DNA of 64,000 bases from Anisakis pegreffii (GCA_035041965.1 JAPYMA010000052.1:219579-283578), one strand, 5' to 3'. Shown: positions 11,614 to 23,335, numbered from the stretch's first letter. Translations and numbers: made by a program. Notes: generated by a model not told the origin, from the sequence alone.

Positions 11614-12811
11614 TCACATGAAAACTTTCACGTTACTACAGCTTGAAATCGTGACATTGGCGGATTTGGTTGGAGAATGTTCCATATACTTTGACCGCGG
11701 ATCGCAGGCTGAATATGGTGGGGGGTCGTGTGGCAAAGTACTTTCTGCCGGAAAAGCATTCCCTGGAAGATAAGATGAGAGATCATGAGCCCATGTTAAA
11801 TTGTTAGTTGGGAGGGGACAATAGCAAAATTTTATCGTTGTTGAGGATGCATAATTTGATCGACTGAACGATATCAATTAGCTGACGAATTATTGGAAGA
11901 TTTATTCATTCCAAACCGTCGATACGGCGACGCGAAAATCACGAATTTTCTAGTGCCATGTAAGGTAATTTCACAGGAAAACTCTATAATTCGACAACGA
12001 AATGACCAAAAGTTGAGTTGGGAAGTCGCTTGAAATGATTGAATTGCTTCAATTGAATCTCTGAGAATTGTGGGAACTCATCGAAACCTACCGTGATAAC
12101 GACAGGGTTCACGCTCTACTATGACTGTTTGAATTGATCTGCGGCGCCTGAATAAATGACAAGGTGTGAAAAAAGTGCAAGATGTAAAATAAAGATGTGA
12201 AATGTGAAAAAAAGATGTGAAATAAAAATTTGCTTGGTGAATTTCATGCTTAATAATGATTCACTTAATGTTGGGATTAAGGAGGCAATCAGCCTCGAAA
12301 TTTCAAAAAATGTTCTCCATAAAGGTTACGTCTGATGTTTTCTTTTTTTTTTCTTCTTTCTTTCCTTTGACTACGACAACAAAAGTTGCATCTATCATCA
12401 CAACGTTTCTCTGGGTTCCTTCATAGCGTAAAATTTCTACGAGGACGAAATCATGAATTGATCGGTCTGCTTAAGAAAATGATATCAGTGATCCAGCATA
12501 GGGAAGTGATACTTTAGTGTTCCAGTTGCAAGCCACAAATACAATACCGAAAATTGTGAGGGCTCGCAAGAAGAGGTCGAACAGTTAATATGGAAGTCAT
12601 TTAAAAAGTTCTTAGCCCACTACTTTTGTAGAAAATTACCATAATAGTACCTGCAGCATCGGTAAATTAGGAATACCATGAAGGCGCAGAAAAGAATGCC
12701 CAATACTATAACGATGATTAGGACGGTAGAACTTGATTCACCATGTGAACCTGGATCGGAAGTGCACTCGTCGTTGTGCTGATGCATCGTCGGGTGATCC
12801 ATCTCATCCAT
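11614..12811 (-). CDS. Gene D: intact three-exon membrane protein, PPxY plus VFM tail
   Basis: Exons 12651-12811, 12092-12147 and 11614-11762 give about 121 residues. The start is the first ATG in the exon, in MDEMDHPT; the ATG used by gene B is lost here. The acidic, His-rich N-terminus of about 29 residues is followed by a helix at about 30-50 (VLIIVIVLGILFC) and YRCCR. Exon 2 encodes RRRSIQTVIVEREPC, the single-copy ancestor of the repeat that is amplified in gene F. The last exon has DPPPYSAC and ends NVKVFM, which fits a class II PDZ ligand. Splice sites are standard: CTGCAG|GTACT, CACG|GTAGG and two pyrimidine-rich acceptors. The 3'UTR is interrupted by the LINE. With G, one of the two best models for a complete gene. 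Confidence 0.72.
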
Positions 12812-14234
12812 AACGATGTCCTTCAGGATAAATTTTTTCGAACAAAAATCGATTCGAAACAAGTAAAATTGTCATCAAAATAAGTGAATAATAAACGCAA
12901 TCGAAGACAGTGACCAGTGACGGCTAATTTGAAAAAATATTGACCCAGCCTCGGCTTCGGTCCCGCGTTTCAAATATTTGTGGCCTCGCCGCCGGCTGCA
13001 TCTCTTCACTTTCGAAATTTCATTCCCATCTCTGCACCTTCTGTCAGCCGTCACTGGAATTCAACTCGAGCACCCAATGTCCGGGAAAGTTGGCCCCGAT
13101 AACAGCTCCAACAATAAATCATGTAATTCCTAAGTGAGGTTGGCGTTTTTTCGGCTGCAACCACGACTATCGCTCTAACCCCCTATTTAATGTGCGTTGG
13201 AGCACACGTGTGAACGAGTTATGATGAAAGGCGTGTTAAGAAATGTCCGAAAACGATCACAGCACAAATGCTCGTAAGGTGAAAAAAACACGCAAAAATA
13301 ATGCCCAGAATTACAGTGATAAATAAATGTTGATGATAGCAACAGAGATGCGGATTACATGCAGGATTATGTTAGCGACAGCACTGAAGCGTAAGTGATG
13401 CTAATGGTAATATTGTCTAGGGGCTGGGCGAAACTAAACAGGGAATTTGCAAAACGATTGATTCCCGCAGACTGGGAAGTACAAAGATATCCATGCAATC
13501 GTTGTACTGGAGTGAAGTAATCGACGTTGAAGCGGCGAACAAGATTTTGGAGAGAGCGCGTCTTGCTAACTAGCAGGACAACGATACTAGTACACACCAT
13601 CAGCTGCACTGATAACAGTTCAGTTTCACTATCATAATCACTGATAATCAGCCCAGCACATCAAGTTATCACTGACAATGTTATCATTAATGGAGTCAGT
13701 CTCTATTGCGTTTTTATACATAGCCTTACAATCCGCTCTCATTGTTGTCATCGCTTACGTATGTTGCTTATCAAACGTTCTCTGCAGGTATCCCTCTGCT
13801 GTCCTGCTGTATTTAGAAAACTGCAGTCTGTTCGAAGTTGTGACTCATTCCTACAGTATGATGTAAAAGGATTTTTATATTATACGTTAAGATATTCGGA
13901 GAGGATTGTTTCGAAAATCTGTTGCCCACTCATTGATCGTACTACACGCACGACAATTCTGAGCTAGTTTGCTCACTACCGCTGAGGTTGGTCAGGACAG
14001 CTCGCTCACTACCTGTGAGAAAAATGCTTGCTGGCGCATTGATTCTACTGCTGATCGCGCTTACAGCTTCTGAGCACGTCTTAATCACATTCATTTGAGA
14101 CCGTCTGCTCAGTGAAGCCAATCGAAACCATGCAAAAAGCACCAAGATTGTTTCATTTCTGCATATTGAGACTCCACTACGGCCAGCTTCAAACACCTTT
14201 AACTTTCAAAAAATAAGATCAACATTGCAATCAA
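12812..14234. other. Spacer: 5' region of gene D and 3' flank of gene E
   Basis: Leader block at about 12880-13200, upstream block at about 13370-13590, ACTGATAA pair, then the 3'-flank block at about 13680-14234. No gene supported. Confidence 0.55.
13608..13647 (+). promoter_or_regulatory. Paired ACTGATAA sites upstream of gene D
   Basis: Exact copies at 13608-13615 and 13640-13647, 32 b apart, with two further GTTATCA-type sites on the other strand within 35 b. The palindrome ACTAGT lies just below at about 13586-13591, as in most units. Confidence 0.5.
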
Positions 14235-14240
14235 TTTATT
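14235..14240 (-). terminator. AATAAA poly(A) signal, gene E
   Basis: About 100 b beyond the stop codon of gene E, in the standard context. Confidence 0.65.
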
Positions 14241-14340
14241 CGTTCAAATAGAATCACACACAAATATTTCCACGATTAGCATTTCAAGATGCATTCAGTG
14301 CTTCGAAATCTTCACATAAGAAAATGTAGGCTAGGACATT

Positions 14341-15474
14341 TCATGATTTCGCTGGATTCGATGTTTCGGATTTCGCTGGATTCGATGTTTCGGATTTCGC
14401 TGGATTCGATGTTTCGGATTTCGCTAGATTCGATGTTTCAACGTTGATGCGGTTAGTTGTGTTAACTGTAACTGCTACGGGAACTGCGCTACCTGGACGA
14501 TAAGATGACAGATCATTAGCCCATGTTGAATTGTTAGTTGTGAGATGACCATAGCAAAAACTTGTTGTTGTTGAGAACGCTTAATTCAATCGACTGAACG
14601 ATATCAGTTGACTGAAGAATAATTGCAAGATTACCAAATTCCAAACTCTCGATATTTACGATGTGAAAATCTCCGTCTGCTTAAGAAAGTGATTTTGTCG
14701 CGCCACATAATGCTTTTTATTAGGGTAAATTCAATAATTCGTCAATGAAATGAACAAACGTTGAGTTGCCAAGTCGCTTGAAACAAATGAATCGCATTAA
14801 TTAAATCTCTGAGAATTGTGGGAACTCATCGGAACGTACTTCGAATTTCAGAGGTTTGTAATATGATTGTTCGTGATGAAGTGCAGCAGCACCTGAATAA
14901 ATGACAAGATGTGAAACCAGTGGAGAGTAAAATGAAGAATTTACTCGAAGAACTTCATACTTAATAATGACTCCTTCAGTGTGGAGAGAAGGGGAACAAT
15001 CACCCTCGAAACTTCGAAAAGTGATCTCGACGAAGATCATTTCTGATGTTTTCTTCTTTTAGTTTCTGATTTCGACAGCAAAAGTTACCTTCACCTTCCC
15101 AATGTTTCTGAGGCATTTTAGAGCGTAAAATTTCAGCGAACGTCAATTCGTGAATGGTTCCGTCTGCTTAAGAAAATGATATCAGTAATTCAATGTAGGA
15201 ATGTGGTCACCTTGCGGCTTTATTGCAAATTACGAATGCAATAATGAAAATTTTCAGGGATAGCAAGAAGAGCTCAAACGGACATTTTGGAAGGAATTGG
15301 AAAAACCCTCAATTTACACTTTCTCTCTCAATTACCATAATAATACCTGCAGCATATGCAAATTCCGCATATTCCGAAGACAAGAATGCCACATGCTACG
15401 CCGATGGCGATTGGGAGGTGGCCTAATATTATTTCATAAAAATCAGTCAGAGTAGTGCCAATGTCAAATGACAT
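14341..15474 (-). CDS. Gene E: membrane protein with a repeated NPAKSETS tail, no PPxY
   Basis: Exons 15347-15474, 14840-14892 and 14341-14492 give about 110 residues. The start MSFDIG is fixed by an in-frame TGA a few codons upstream. Exon 1 has a hydrophobic stretch at about residues 18-40 rich in Gly and Cys (GICGICICCR). Exon 2 opens with a Cys triplet. Its donor is shifted by one base relative to paralogues (CGAA|GTACG), yet the phase is kept. The last exon is the third exon of genes C and M (AVTVNTTNRINV) extended by four copies of a 24-b repeat (ETSNPAKS) and then a stop. The PPxY exon is missing, so this tail runs straight into the 3'UTR. A functional gene with a new tail or a deletion derivative are both possible. 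Confidence 0.6.
14345..14440 (-). repeat. 24-b tandem repeat, four copies, coding ETSNPAKS
   Basis: Four head-to-tail copies of a 24-b unit, nearly identical (one base differs in the copy nearest 14440), in frame within the last exon of gene E. Two diverged copies of the same unit occur in the last exon of gene F at about 18733-18782. Confidence 0.9.
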
Positions 15475-16304
15475 CTTCGAGTCATTCAACTCCGCGGATC
15501 AAGGACCAGCTGATTGTGACTTGTAGGATGTATTTTGTGGTAGAAAATCGATATGAAACAAATAAAATTATTAGCATAAGTAAGTAAATTAGAAATACGA
15601 TCGAGGTCAGTGACCAGTGACGACTAATTCCAAAGGAATTCACGCAGCTATGGCTTCAGCCCTGCCTTTTTAATATTTACAGCCCCGCTACCAACTCCAT
15701 CTCTTCACTTTCGAAATCACATCCCCTTCTCTGCATTTTTTCGCATTTTGTTTTCAGCTCGAACAGCAAATATTCCGGATAACTGGCCCTGATACCAGCT
15801 CCAACAATAAATCATGTATTTCATTTCTCAGGATGGCATTTTTTTCTAATCCAACTACGACCATCGCTCCAACTCATTAATTAATGTGGTTAGAGCACAC
15901 ATATGAACGAGTACTGACAAAGTCGTATTAGGAAATGCACGAAAACGATCAGAGGAGAAAAGTTCCTAAGGTAAGAAAAAGGCAAAAATAATGGCAAGAA
16001 TTATAGTGATAAATAACAATGTTGATGATAGCAACAATAACGATGGTTATCGGGAGGATCACGTTAGCGATGGCACCGAGGCATGTAGTGATGCTAATGG
16101 TTATATTGTCTATGGGCTGGGGCAGAACTAAACAGGGGATCTGCAAAACGATAAAATCCCTTAGGTTTGGAAGTACAGACGGATCCCTGCAATCCTTGCA
16201 CTGGAGAAAGCTAATCGACGCATAACCGGCGACCAACATTCTGGAGACAAACAGCGCGACCTGCTAGCTGGAACACACGGACACTAGTACACACCAGTAG
16301 ATGC

Positions 16305-16344
16305 ACTGATAACTGTTCAGTTTTGCTGTCATATTCACTGATAA
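16305..16344 (+). promoter_or_regulatory. Paired ACTGATAA sites upstream of gene E
   Basis: Exact copies at 16305-16312 and 16337-16344. Confidence 0.5.
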
Positions 16345-17166
16345 TCTGCCCAGCACATCAACTTATCACTCATAATATTATCATAAAATTAGCCGTTCTC
16401 AACGACGCTTTTTTACATTGCTTTGCACTTTGGTCTCAGCGTTGTAACTCCACAGATATGCTGCTTCGATCTCAGCGTTGTCATCGCTTAAATATACTGC
16501 TTATCAATTGCTCTTTGCATGTGTCCCTTTGTTCTCCTGTTGTGTTTAAGAAACCGCGATTCTTTTCGAAGTTATGACTCATTCTTACAGTATGGTATAA
16601 AAGCATTTTTCCTTTACAAATTGTAATGTTCTGAGAGGATTGTTGTGAAGAGGTACTTGAGTTCGGTTCAGCCTCAAAGTTATCAGTCCATTCGTATACT
16701 GCTCATCAAATGCGTCAATTCTCTGCGTCGTATTCACTCATGTGCTCCATTCACTAAGACCCGATATTACTGATGGTTGTCGTTGCCTTTTAAAATACCA
16801 GGTAAAACGAGTTTTATATCGTACGTCAAGAAGTCCTGATGGGCTTTTTTCTGAAAATATTTCACCAAATTATCGCTCCAACTGCAAGTTGGGGTGTTCA
16901 GAGCAATTTTTGCTCACTGCTCTCGATATTGATCAAGGCAGCTCACTCACTACGCGCAATGTTGGCGTAGCTGGGGCTTCTCGCAATTGCTTGTCCTCCA
17001 GAGCAACAGTCACTAACTATTCGCTCACATACCCATGAGATGGTCCTGTCATTCTTGTTAACCGAAAGGATACGTGTGCTTGGAGGCACAGCATTTGTTT
17101 CAGTTCTGTATGTTGCGGCTCCAGTACGGCCGTCTTCAGGTACATTTAGCTTTCAGATGGAACTAA

Positions 17167-17172
17167 TTTATT
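17167..17172 (-). terminator. Orphan AATAAA of a deleted unit
   Basis: The signal sits in its usual context, but no last exon lies upstream of it; the next sequence belongs to an upstream block. See the deletion finding. Confidence 0.5.
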
Positions 17173-17226
17173 CGTAGTTTTAAATAGGAGCGTGCCTTGT
17201 TAACTTGAAAATCCTGCAAAATTTGC

Positions 17227-17278
17227 ACTGATAATGGCTCGTTTTACTGATATTATTTCGTTTATTAGTCACTGATAA
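17227..17278 (+). promoter_or_regulatory. Paired ACTGATAA sites of the deleted unit
   Basis: Exact copies at 17227-17234 and 17271-17278, now without their own gene. Confidence 0.45.
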
Positions 17279-17879
17279 TATGCCCAATATAATTATGCAC
17301 CATCATTAAGTTATCACCAACACCGTGCTATTAACAATTAATCCATCTGAATGCTTCCTTTTTTACATTGCTTTGCACTTCGGTCTCAGCGTTGTCACTC
17401 CATAGATGTGCTGCTGATCACGTGCTCTCTGAATCATATCTGCTCTTTTTCTCTGTTTAAGAAATTGCATTTATACTCAATGTTGTGACCGATTCTTACC
17501 GTATGATGTAAACAAATTTTTACGTCGTGCGTTAAGATGTTCATAGAAGATTGTTACGAAAAAGTGTCGCCCACTTACTGCTGGTTCTACACGCCCGACT
17601 ATTTTCAGCTAATTTGTTCGTTGCCGCCGAGGTTGGTCAGCACAGCTCACTCGATACTTAGGCTAAAAATCTTTGCTGGCATATTGCTTATCGTCCTGAT
17701 ACTGCATACTGATTCCCAACAAGATTTGCCCACATTTATATGAGACCTTCCCCTCTTGGATATTAACCGTAGGCATGTAAAAAAGCACCAGAATTGTCTC
17801 AATTCTGTATGTTGAAGCTGCACTACAGCCAGCTTCAAATATCTTATCTTTTCAAAAATCAGATGAAACTTCAAACTAA

Positions 17880-17885
17880 TTTATT
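17880..17885 (-). terminator. AATAAA poly(A) signal, gene F
   Basis: 554 b beyond the stop of gene F, about 70 b without the LINE between them, exactly as in gene D. Confidence 0.65.
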
Positions 17886-17901
17886 CGTAATAATGGAATC
17901 A

Positions 17902-18376
17902 TATAAAAGATTTAATCATACAACAATGGATAGAGACTACAATCGTGTGATTAATCATATGATAAATACAACGGGGCAACAATGGACAAAAGAATGGAAA
18001 ATATGATGGGAGTAGCCCTAAGAAGAGTGCCGAGGTTGATGGTAGGGGTAACGTTACGGGATAGGAAATCGAATGAATGGTTGAGAGGGGTAACGAAAGT
18101 TAAAGACTTTGTAAAATGTGCAAGGAAAAGGAAAATTAAGCGGGCAAGAGAAATTGCAACAACGGACAATAACAACTGGGCGAAGGGGTGCACACAGTGG
18201 CAACCTAGAATCGGAAAAGGAAGTCGGGGTCGATCGAAAATGAGATGGCGAGACAATATTTGCAAAATATCCGGCCAAACATGGATGAGAAGAGCAGTGA
18301 TCTGTGACAATAGCGATAATTGGAGTGATCTTGAAGATGCTTATGTACGATACGTACAATAACAGCTGAGTAAATA
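17902..18376 (+). mobile_element. Second copy of the RTE-type LINE tail, in the 3'UTR of gene F
   Basis: Open frame 17982-18362, 126 residues. It is flanked by AATGGAATCA (17892-17901) and AATAGAATCA (18377-18386), the same target site as the copy in gene D with one later change. Same site, same truncation point and same tail mean that one insertion was copied with its host unit, not two insertions. Divergence between the two copies is concentrated in the first 30 or so codons. Confidence 0.85.
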
Positions 18377-18438
18377 AATAGAATCATACACAAACATTTT
18401 CACGAATATCGCTATAATGTACTTTGCAACTGGAAATT

Positions 18439-20380
18439 TCACACAAACACTTTTACTTCAGTGCTGCTTGTGACAGAGATATTGGCAGGTTTGGTTTCTG
18501 CTGGACGGTATGGAGTATTAGCATCATCGGATGTGGATGCAGTTGGTCTTGCAGACTGCTGCTGAAGTGGGGTTGGTGTGCTCAGATTGGGAGGATTGAT
18601 AGTTGGAGAATACGCCATATCCTTTGTCGGAGGAGCGCAGGCTGAATATGGTGGGGGATCGTGTGGCAAAGTACTTTCTGCCGGGAACGCATTCCCTGGA
18701 AAATGAGATGGCAGATCATGAGCACATTTTTCAGATTTCGCCGGATTCGGTGTTTCAGATTTCGCTGGATTCGATGTTTCAACGATGGTGCGGTAGGTTG
18801 TTACACTTCTGCTGTAACTGCTGTGACTGCTACTGTATTCGATGTAACTGCTGGGAACTGCGCTACTTGGAAAATCGCGCGGCGAAATAACTCCTGCCGG
18901 GTCCGCATTCACTGAAAGATGAGATCAGAGATCATTACCCCGTGTTGAATTGTTAGTTGGGAAAGGACCATAGCAAAAACTTGTTATTGCTGAGAACGCT
19001 TTATTTAATCGATCGAGCGATATTAATTAACTGTTGAGTAATTGGAAGATTACTAAATTCCAAACTCTCGATAATTACGACGTGAAAATCTCCGTCCGCT
19101 TAAGAAAGCGATTTTATCCCGCCACGTAATGCAATTTAATCCGAAAACTCAATGAATCGTCCAAAAATGAACGAACGCTGATTTGCGAAGTCGTTTCAAA
19201 GAAATGATTCGCATTAATTGAATCTCTGAGAATTGTGGGAACTCATCGGAACGTACCTCGATTTTGAGAGGGTTTAGTTTTTAGTATGACTGTTGGTCTT
19301 GAACAGGGTTCAGATTCTACCGTGACTGTTGGTCTTGAACAAGGTTCAGATTCTACCGTGACGGTTGGTCTTGAACAAGGTTCAGATTCTACCGTGATGG
19401 TTGGTCTTGAACAAGGTTCAGATTCTACCATGATTGTTGGTCTTGAACAAGGTTCAGATTGTACCATGACGGCTGGTCTTGAACAGGGTTCAGATTCTAC
19501 CGTGACTGTTGATCTTGAACAGGATTTAGATTCTACCGTGACTGTTGGTCTTGAACAAGGTTCAGATTGTGCCATGACGGTTGGTCTTGAACAAGGTTTA
19601 GATTCTACCGTGACTGTTGGTCTTGAACAAAGTTCAGATTCTACCGTGACTGTTGGTCTTGAGCAAGGTTCAGATTGTACCATGACGGTTGGTCTTGAAC
19701 AAGGTTCAGATTGTACCATGACGGTTTGTCTTGAACAGAGTTTAGATTCTACCGTGACTGCTTGTCTTGAATAATGGCATCTGAAGAAATGATAAGATGT
19801 GAAAAAAGTGGAGAGTGAAATGAAGAATTTGCTTGAAGAACTTCATATTCAGTAATGTTTCGCTCAGTGTGGGGAGAATGGGAATAATCAGCCTCGAAAC
19901 TTCGAAAAATGTTCTCGATAAAGGTCATGTCTGATGTTTGCTTCTTTTCGTTGCTGATCACGACAACAAAAGTTACATGCACCCTCCCAACGTTTCTGTG
20001 GCTCTTTTAGAGCGTAAAATTTCTGCGAGCATCAATTCACGAGTTCTTCCGCCTGCTGAAGAGAATGATTCCAGTTATTCAATGTCGTTTGCTTAAAATA
20101 CCAGAGATGTGATCACTTTGCGGCTTTATTGCAAATCACGAATGCAGTAACGAAAATTTTCAGGGATAGCAAGAAGAGCTCAAACGGACATTTTGGAAGG
20201 AATTGGGGAAACCCTCAATTTATACGTTTTCACCTAATTGCCATTAGAATACCTGCAGCATATGCAAATTCCGCATATTCCGAAGAGAAGAATGCCGCAT
20301 ACTACGCCGATGGCGATTGGGAGGTGACCTAATATTATCTCGTAAAAATCAGTCAGAGCAGTGCCAATGTCAGGTGACAT
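18439..20380 (-). CDS. Gene F: chimeric long-tailed member with repeat-expanded exon 2
   Basis: Exons 20253-20380, 19257-19780 and 18439-18911 give about 374 residues, roughly three times the usual length, with no internal stop. Exon 1 (MSPDIG start; helix at about 18-40; GICGICICCR) is nearly the same as in gene E. Exon 2 has grown to 174 codons by 13-14 copies of a 36-b unit coding TVTVESEPCSRP, adding one Cys per repeat. The last exon starts like exon 3 of E (two NPAKSETS-type repeats), then runs through what is intron in relatives (AHDLPSHFP) into the PPxY exon (DPPPYSAC), ending STEVKVFV, a class II PDZ ligand in form. The 5' part is E-like; the 3' part with its LINE is D/G-like. Coding capacity is clear; whether the joined exon is spliced further inside is not. 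Confidence 0.65.
19290..19770 (-). repeat. 36-b coding minisatellite in exon 2 of gene F
   Basis: 13-14 head-to-tail copies of a 36-b unit, 12 codons each, all in frame and stop-free on the minus strand (the opposite strand is also open). Genes D, G and M have one copy in the same place as their whole exon 2. Confidence 0.95.
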
Positions 20381-21990
20381 CGTCGAGTCATTCAACTCCT
20401 CCGAACAAGGACCAGCTGATTGTGACTTGTAGGAGGTATTTTGTGGTAGAAAATCGATATGAAACAAATAAAATTATTAGCAAAGTAAGTAAATTAGAAA
20501 TACGATCGAGGACAGGGGCCAGTGCGGCTATTCTGAAATGAATTCACCCAGCTACGGCCTCAGCCATGCCTTTTTAACATTTACAGCCCCACTGCCGACA
20601 CAATCTCCTCATTTTCGAAATCACATCCTCTTTTCTGCATTTTTTCAAACTCTGTTTTCAGCTCGAACAGCTCCAACAATAAATCCTGTATTTCCTTTCT
20701 CAGGCTGGCATTTTTTTCTAATCCAACTACGACCATTGCTCCAACTCATTAATTAATGTGGTTAGAGCACACATATGAACGAGTACTGACAAAGTCTTAT
20801 TAGGAAATGCACGAAAACGATCACAGGAGAAAAGTTCCTAAGGTGAAAAAAAGGCAAAAATAATGGCAAGAATTATAGTGATAAATAACAATGTTGATGA
20901 TAGCAACAATAACGATGGTTATCGGGAGGATCACGTTAGCGATAGCACCGAGACATGTAGTGATGCTAATGGTTATATTGTCTATGGGCTGGGGCAGAAC
21001 TAAACAGGGAATCTGCAAAACGATAAAATCCCTTAGGTTTGGAGGTACAGAGGGATCCCTGCAATCCTTGCACTGGAGAAAGCTAATCGACGCATAGCCG
21101 GCGACCAACATTCTGGAGACAAGCAGCGCTTCTGCTAGCTGGAACACACTGACACTAGTGCACATCAATAGATGCAGTGATAACTGTTCACTTTTGCTGT
21201 CATATTCACTGATAATCTGCCTGGCACATCAACTTATCACTCATAATATTATCATTAAATTAGCCGTTCTCAACGACGCTTTTTTACATTGCTTTGCACT
21301 TTGGTCTCAGCATTGTAACTCCACAGATATGCTGCTTCGATCTCAGCATTGTCATCGCTTAAATATTTTGCTTATCAATTGCTCTTTGCAGGTATCCCTC
21401 TGTCTTTGCAGGTACCGTGCTATTAACAATTGATCCATCTTAATGCTGCATTTAATACATTGCCTTTTTCTTCGGTCTCAACGATGTCATTTTTTTACAT
21501 GTATTGCTTATCACACGCTCTCTGCGTCATATTTGTTCTTTTGCTCTGTTTACGAAATGGCGATTACGTTCGATGTTGTGACTCATTCTTACCGTATGAT
21601 GTAAAAGGATTTCTATCAGATTTTTACCTTATACGTTAAGGTGTTCATAGAAGATTGCTACGAAAAAGTTTCGCTTACTTACTCCTAGTTCTACATGCCC
21701 GACTATTTTCAGCTACTTTGTTCGTTGCCGCCGAGGTTGGTCAGCACAGCTCATTCGATATTTATGCTAAAAATCTTTGCTGGCATATTGCTTATCGTCC
21801 TGATACTGCATACCGATTCCCAACAAGATTTGCTCATATTTACATGAGACTGTCCTCTCTGGGATGTTATCCGAAGGCATGCAAAAAAGCACCAAGATTA
21901 TTTCAATTCTGTATGTTGATGTTGAACCTCCACTACAGCCAACTCCAGATATCTTTAACAGTTCAAAAATCTGATGAAAACTGAAATCAG
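20381..21990. other. Spacer: 5' region of gene F and 3' flank of gene G
   Basis: Leader block about 20460-20800, upstream block about 20885-21130 (almost identical to that of gene E), ACTGATAA site, then the 3'-flank block about 21240-21990. No gene supported. Confidence 0.55.
21208..21215 (+). promoter_or_regulatory. ACTGATAA site upstream of gene F
   Basis: One exact copy; its partner 32 b away reads AGTGATAA (21176-21183). Confidence 0.45.
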
Positions 21991-21996
21991 TTTATT
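21991..21996 (-). terminator. AATAAA poly(A) signal, gene G
   Basis: About 69 b beyond the stop codon of gene G. Confidence 0.7.
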
Positions 21997-22064
21997 CGTA
22001 CTAATTGTATCATACACAATCACTATCACGAATATCGCTCTAAAATATATTGCCACTAAAAATT

Positions 22065-23335
22065 TCACACAAACACTTTCACTTCAGTGCTGCTTGTGAC
22101 GGAGACATTGGAGGATTTGGTTTCTGCTGGACGGTATGGAGTATTAGCATCATCGGATGTGGATGCAGTTGGTCGTTCAGAGTGCTGTTGAAGTGGGGTT
22201 GGTGTGCTCGGATTGGAAGGATTGATAGTTGGAGGATGTGCCGTATTCTTTGCCGTAGGAGCGCAGGCTGAATATGGTGGGGGGCTGTATGGCAAAGTAC
22301 TTTCTGCCGGGCACGCATTCCCTGGAAGATGAGATGACAGATCATGAGCCCATTTTGGATTGTTAGTTGGGAGGGTACGACAGCAAAAATATGCCGATGT
22401 TGAGAATATATAATTTAATCGACTGAACGACACCCATTAAGTGATGGATTATTGAATGATTTATGCATTCCAAAGTCGCTACACCAGCGACGTGAAAATC
22501 TGGATTTTTCTCGCTCTATGCAACGCAGTTCTATAGGAAAACTCGCTATTTTGGCCAGGAAGTAAACAAACGTTGAGTTGGAAAGTCGCTTGAAATGAAA
22601 GAATCACTTGAGTTGAATCTTTGAGAATTGTGGGAACTCATCGAAACGTACCCTGATAATGACAGTGTTCACGCTCTATTATGACTGTTTGTCTTGAACG
22701 CCGACGCCTGAATAAATGACAACGTGTGAAACCAGTGGAGAGTAAAATGAAAAACTTGCTTGAAAAATATCATACTCAATAATAGTTCACTCAGTGTTGG
22801 GAGGATTGGAGCAGTCACCCTCGAAATTTCGAAAAATTTTCTCGATAAATATCATGTCTGATGTTTCTCTTCCTTTTCTTTCCGATCAACACAACAAAAG
22901 TTGCATCTATCATCACAACGTTTCTCTGGGTTCCTTTATAGCGTAAAATTTCTACGAGGACGAAATCATGAATTGATCGGTCTCCTTGAGAAAATGATAT
23001 CAGTTAATTAGCATAGGGAAGTGATACTTTAGTGTTCTAGTTGCAAATCATAAATGCATTACCGAAAATTTTGAGGGATTGCAAGAAGAGTTCAAACGGC
23101 CAATATGGAACGCATTTGAAAAACTCTCAGCCTACTGGTTTTAAACTGGAAGATTACAATAATAGTACCTGCAGCATCGGTAAATTAGGAATCCTACGAA
23201 GACCCAGAAAAGAATGCCCAAAACTAGACCGATGATATGAACGGTGGATATGGATCCATCATCTGAATCTCCCTGGTAACAACAGTCGTCGTGTGACATC
23301 GCCGAGTGATCCATATCGTCGGAACAGATGCACAT
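22065..23335 (-). CDS. Gene G: intact three-exon membrane protein, PPxY plus VFV tail
   Basis: Exons 23169-23335, 22652-22707 and 22065-22321 give about 159 residues. The first in-frame ATG of the exon gives MCICSDDMDH. The N-terminus has four Cys and many acidic residues, then a helix at about 32-52 (VHIIGLVLGILFWVFVGF) and YRCCR. Exon 2 has one repeat unit (SRQTVIIEREHC). The last exon has SPPPYSAC near its start, a Pro/Ser/Thr-rich middle with TPLQQ, and ends STEVKVFV. That end is shared with gene F and fits the hydrophobic-x-hydrophobic class II PDZ ligand. All splice sites are standard, intron lengths are 461 and 330 b, and the poly(A) signal is close. The best complete example in the array. 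Confidence 0.75.

Larger units (their letters stand above)
15475..17879. other. Spacer: 5' region of gene E, remains of a deleted unit, 3' flank of gene F
   Basis: Leader block about 15500-15890, upstream block about 16010-16260, ACTGATAA pair, a 3'-flank block about 16400-17172 ending in an orphan poly(A) signal, then at about 17185 a jump into the upstream block of another unit (about 17187-17230) with its own ACTGATAA pair, then the 3' flank of gene F. The exons and introns expected between 17172 and 17187 are gone. Confidence 0.6.

Noticed and set aside
11192..11617. A 141-residue minus-strand frame
   Set aside because: It is the reverse strand of the LINE tail. The plus strand matches the reverse-transcriptase end pattern and has the element's 3' tail.
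14345..14440. CRISPR-like array
   Set aside because: The 24-b units are contiguous with no spacers and are in frame in an exon, so this is a coding tandem repeat in a eukaryotic gene.
19286..19774. A 162-residue plus-strand frame of VGLEQGSDST repeats
   Set aside because: It is the opposite strand of the exon 2 repeat in gene F. A 36-b unit without stops stays open in several frames. Only the minus strand has matching splice sites and a paralogous single-copy exon.
21655..21984. Plus-strand frame with AEVGQHSS and FAHIYMR, similar at 24551 and 35789
   Set aside because: Similar because the spacers are recent copies. Starts differ, other frames are equally open, and it overlaps the poly(A) region of minus-strand genes.
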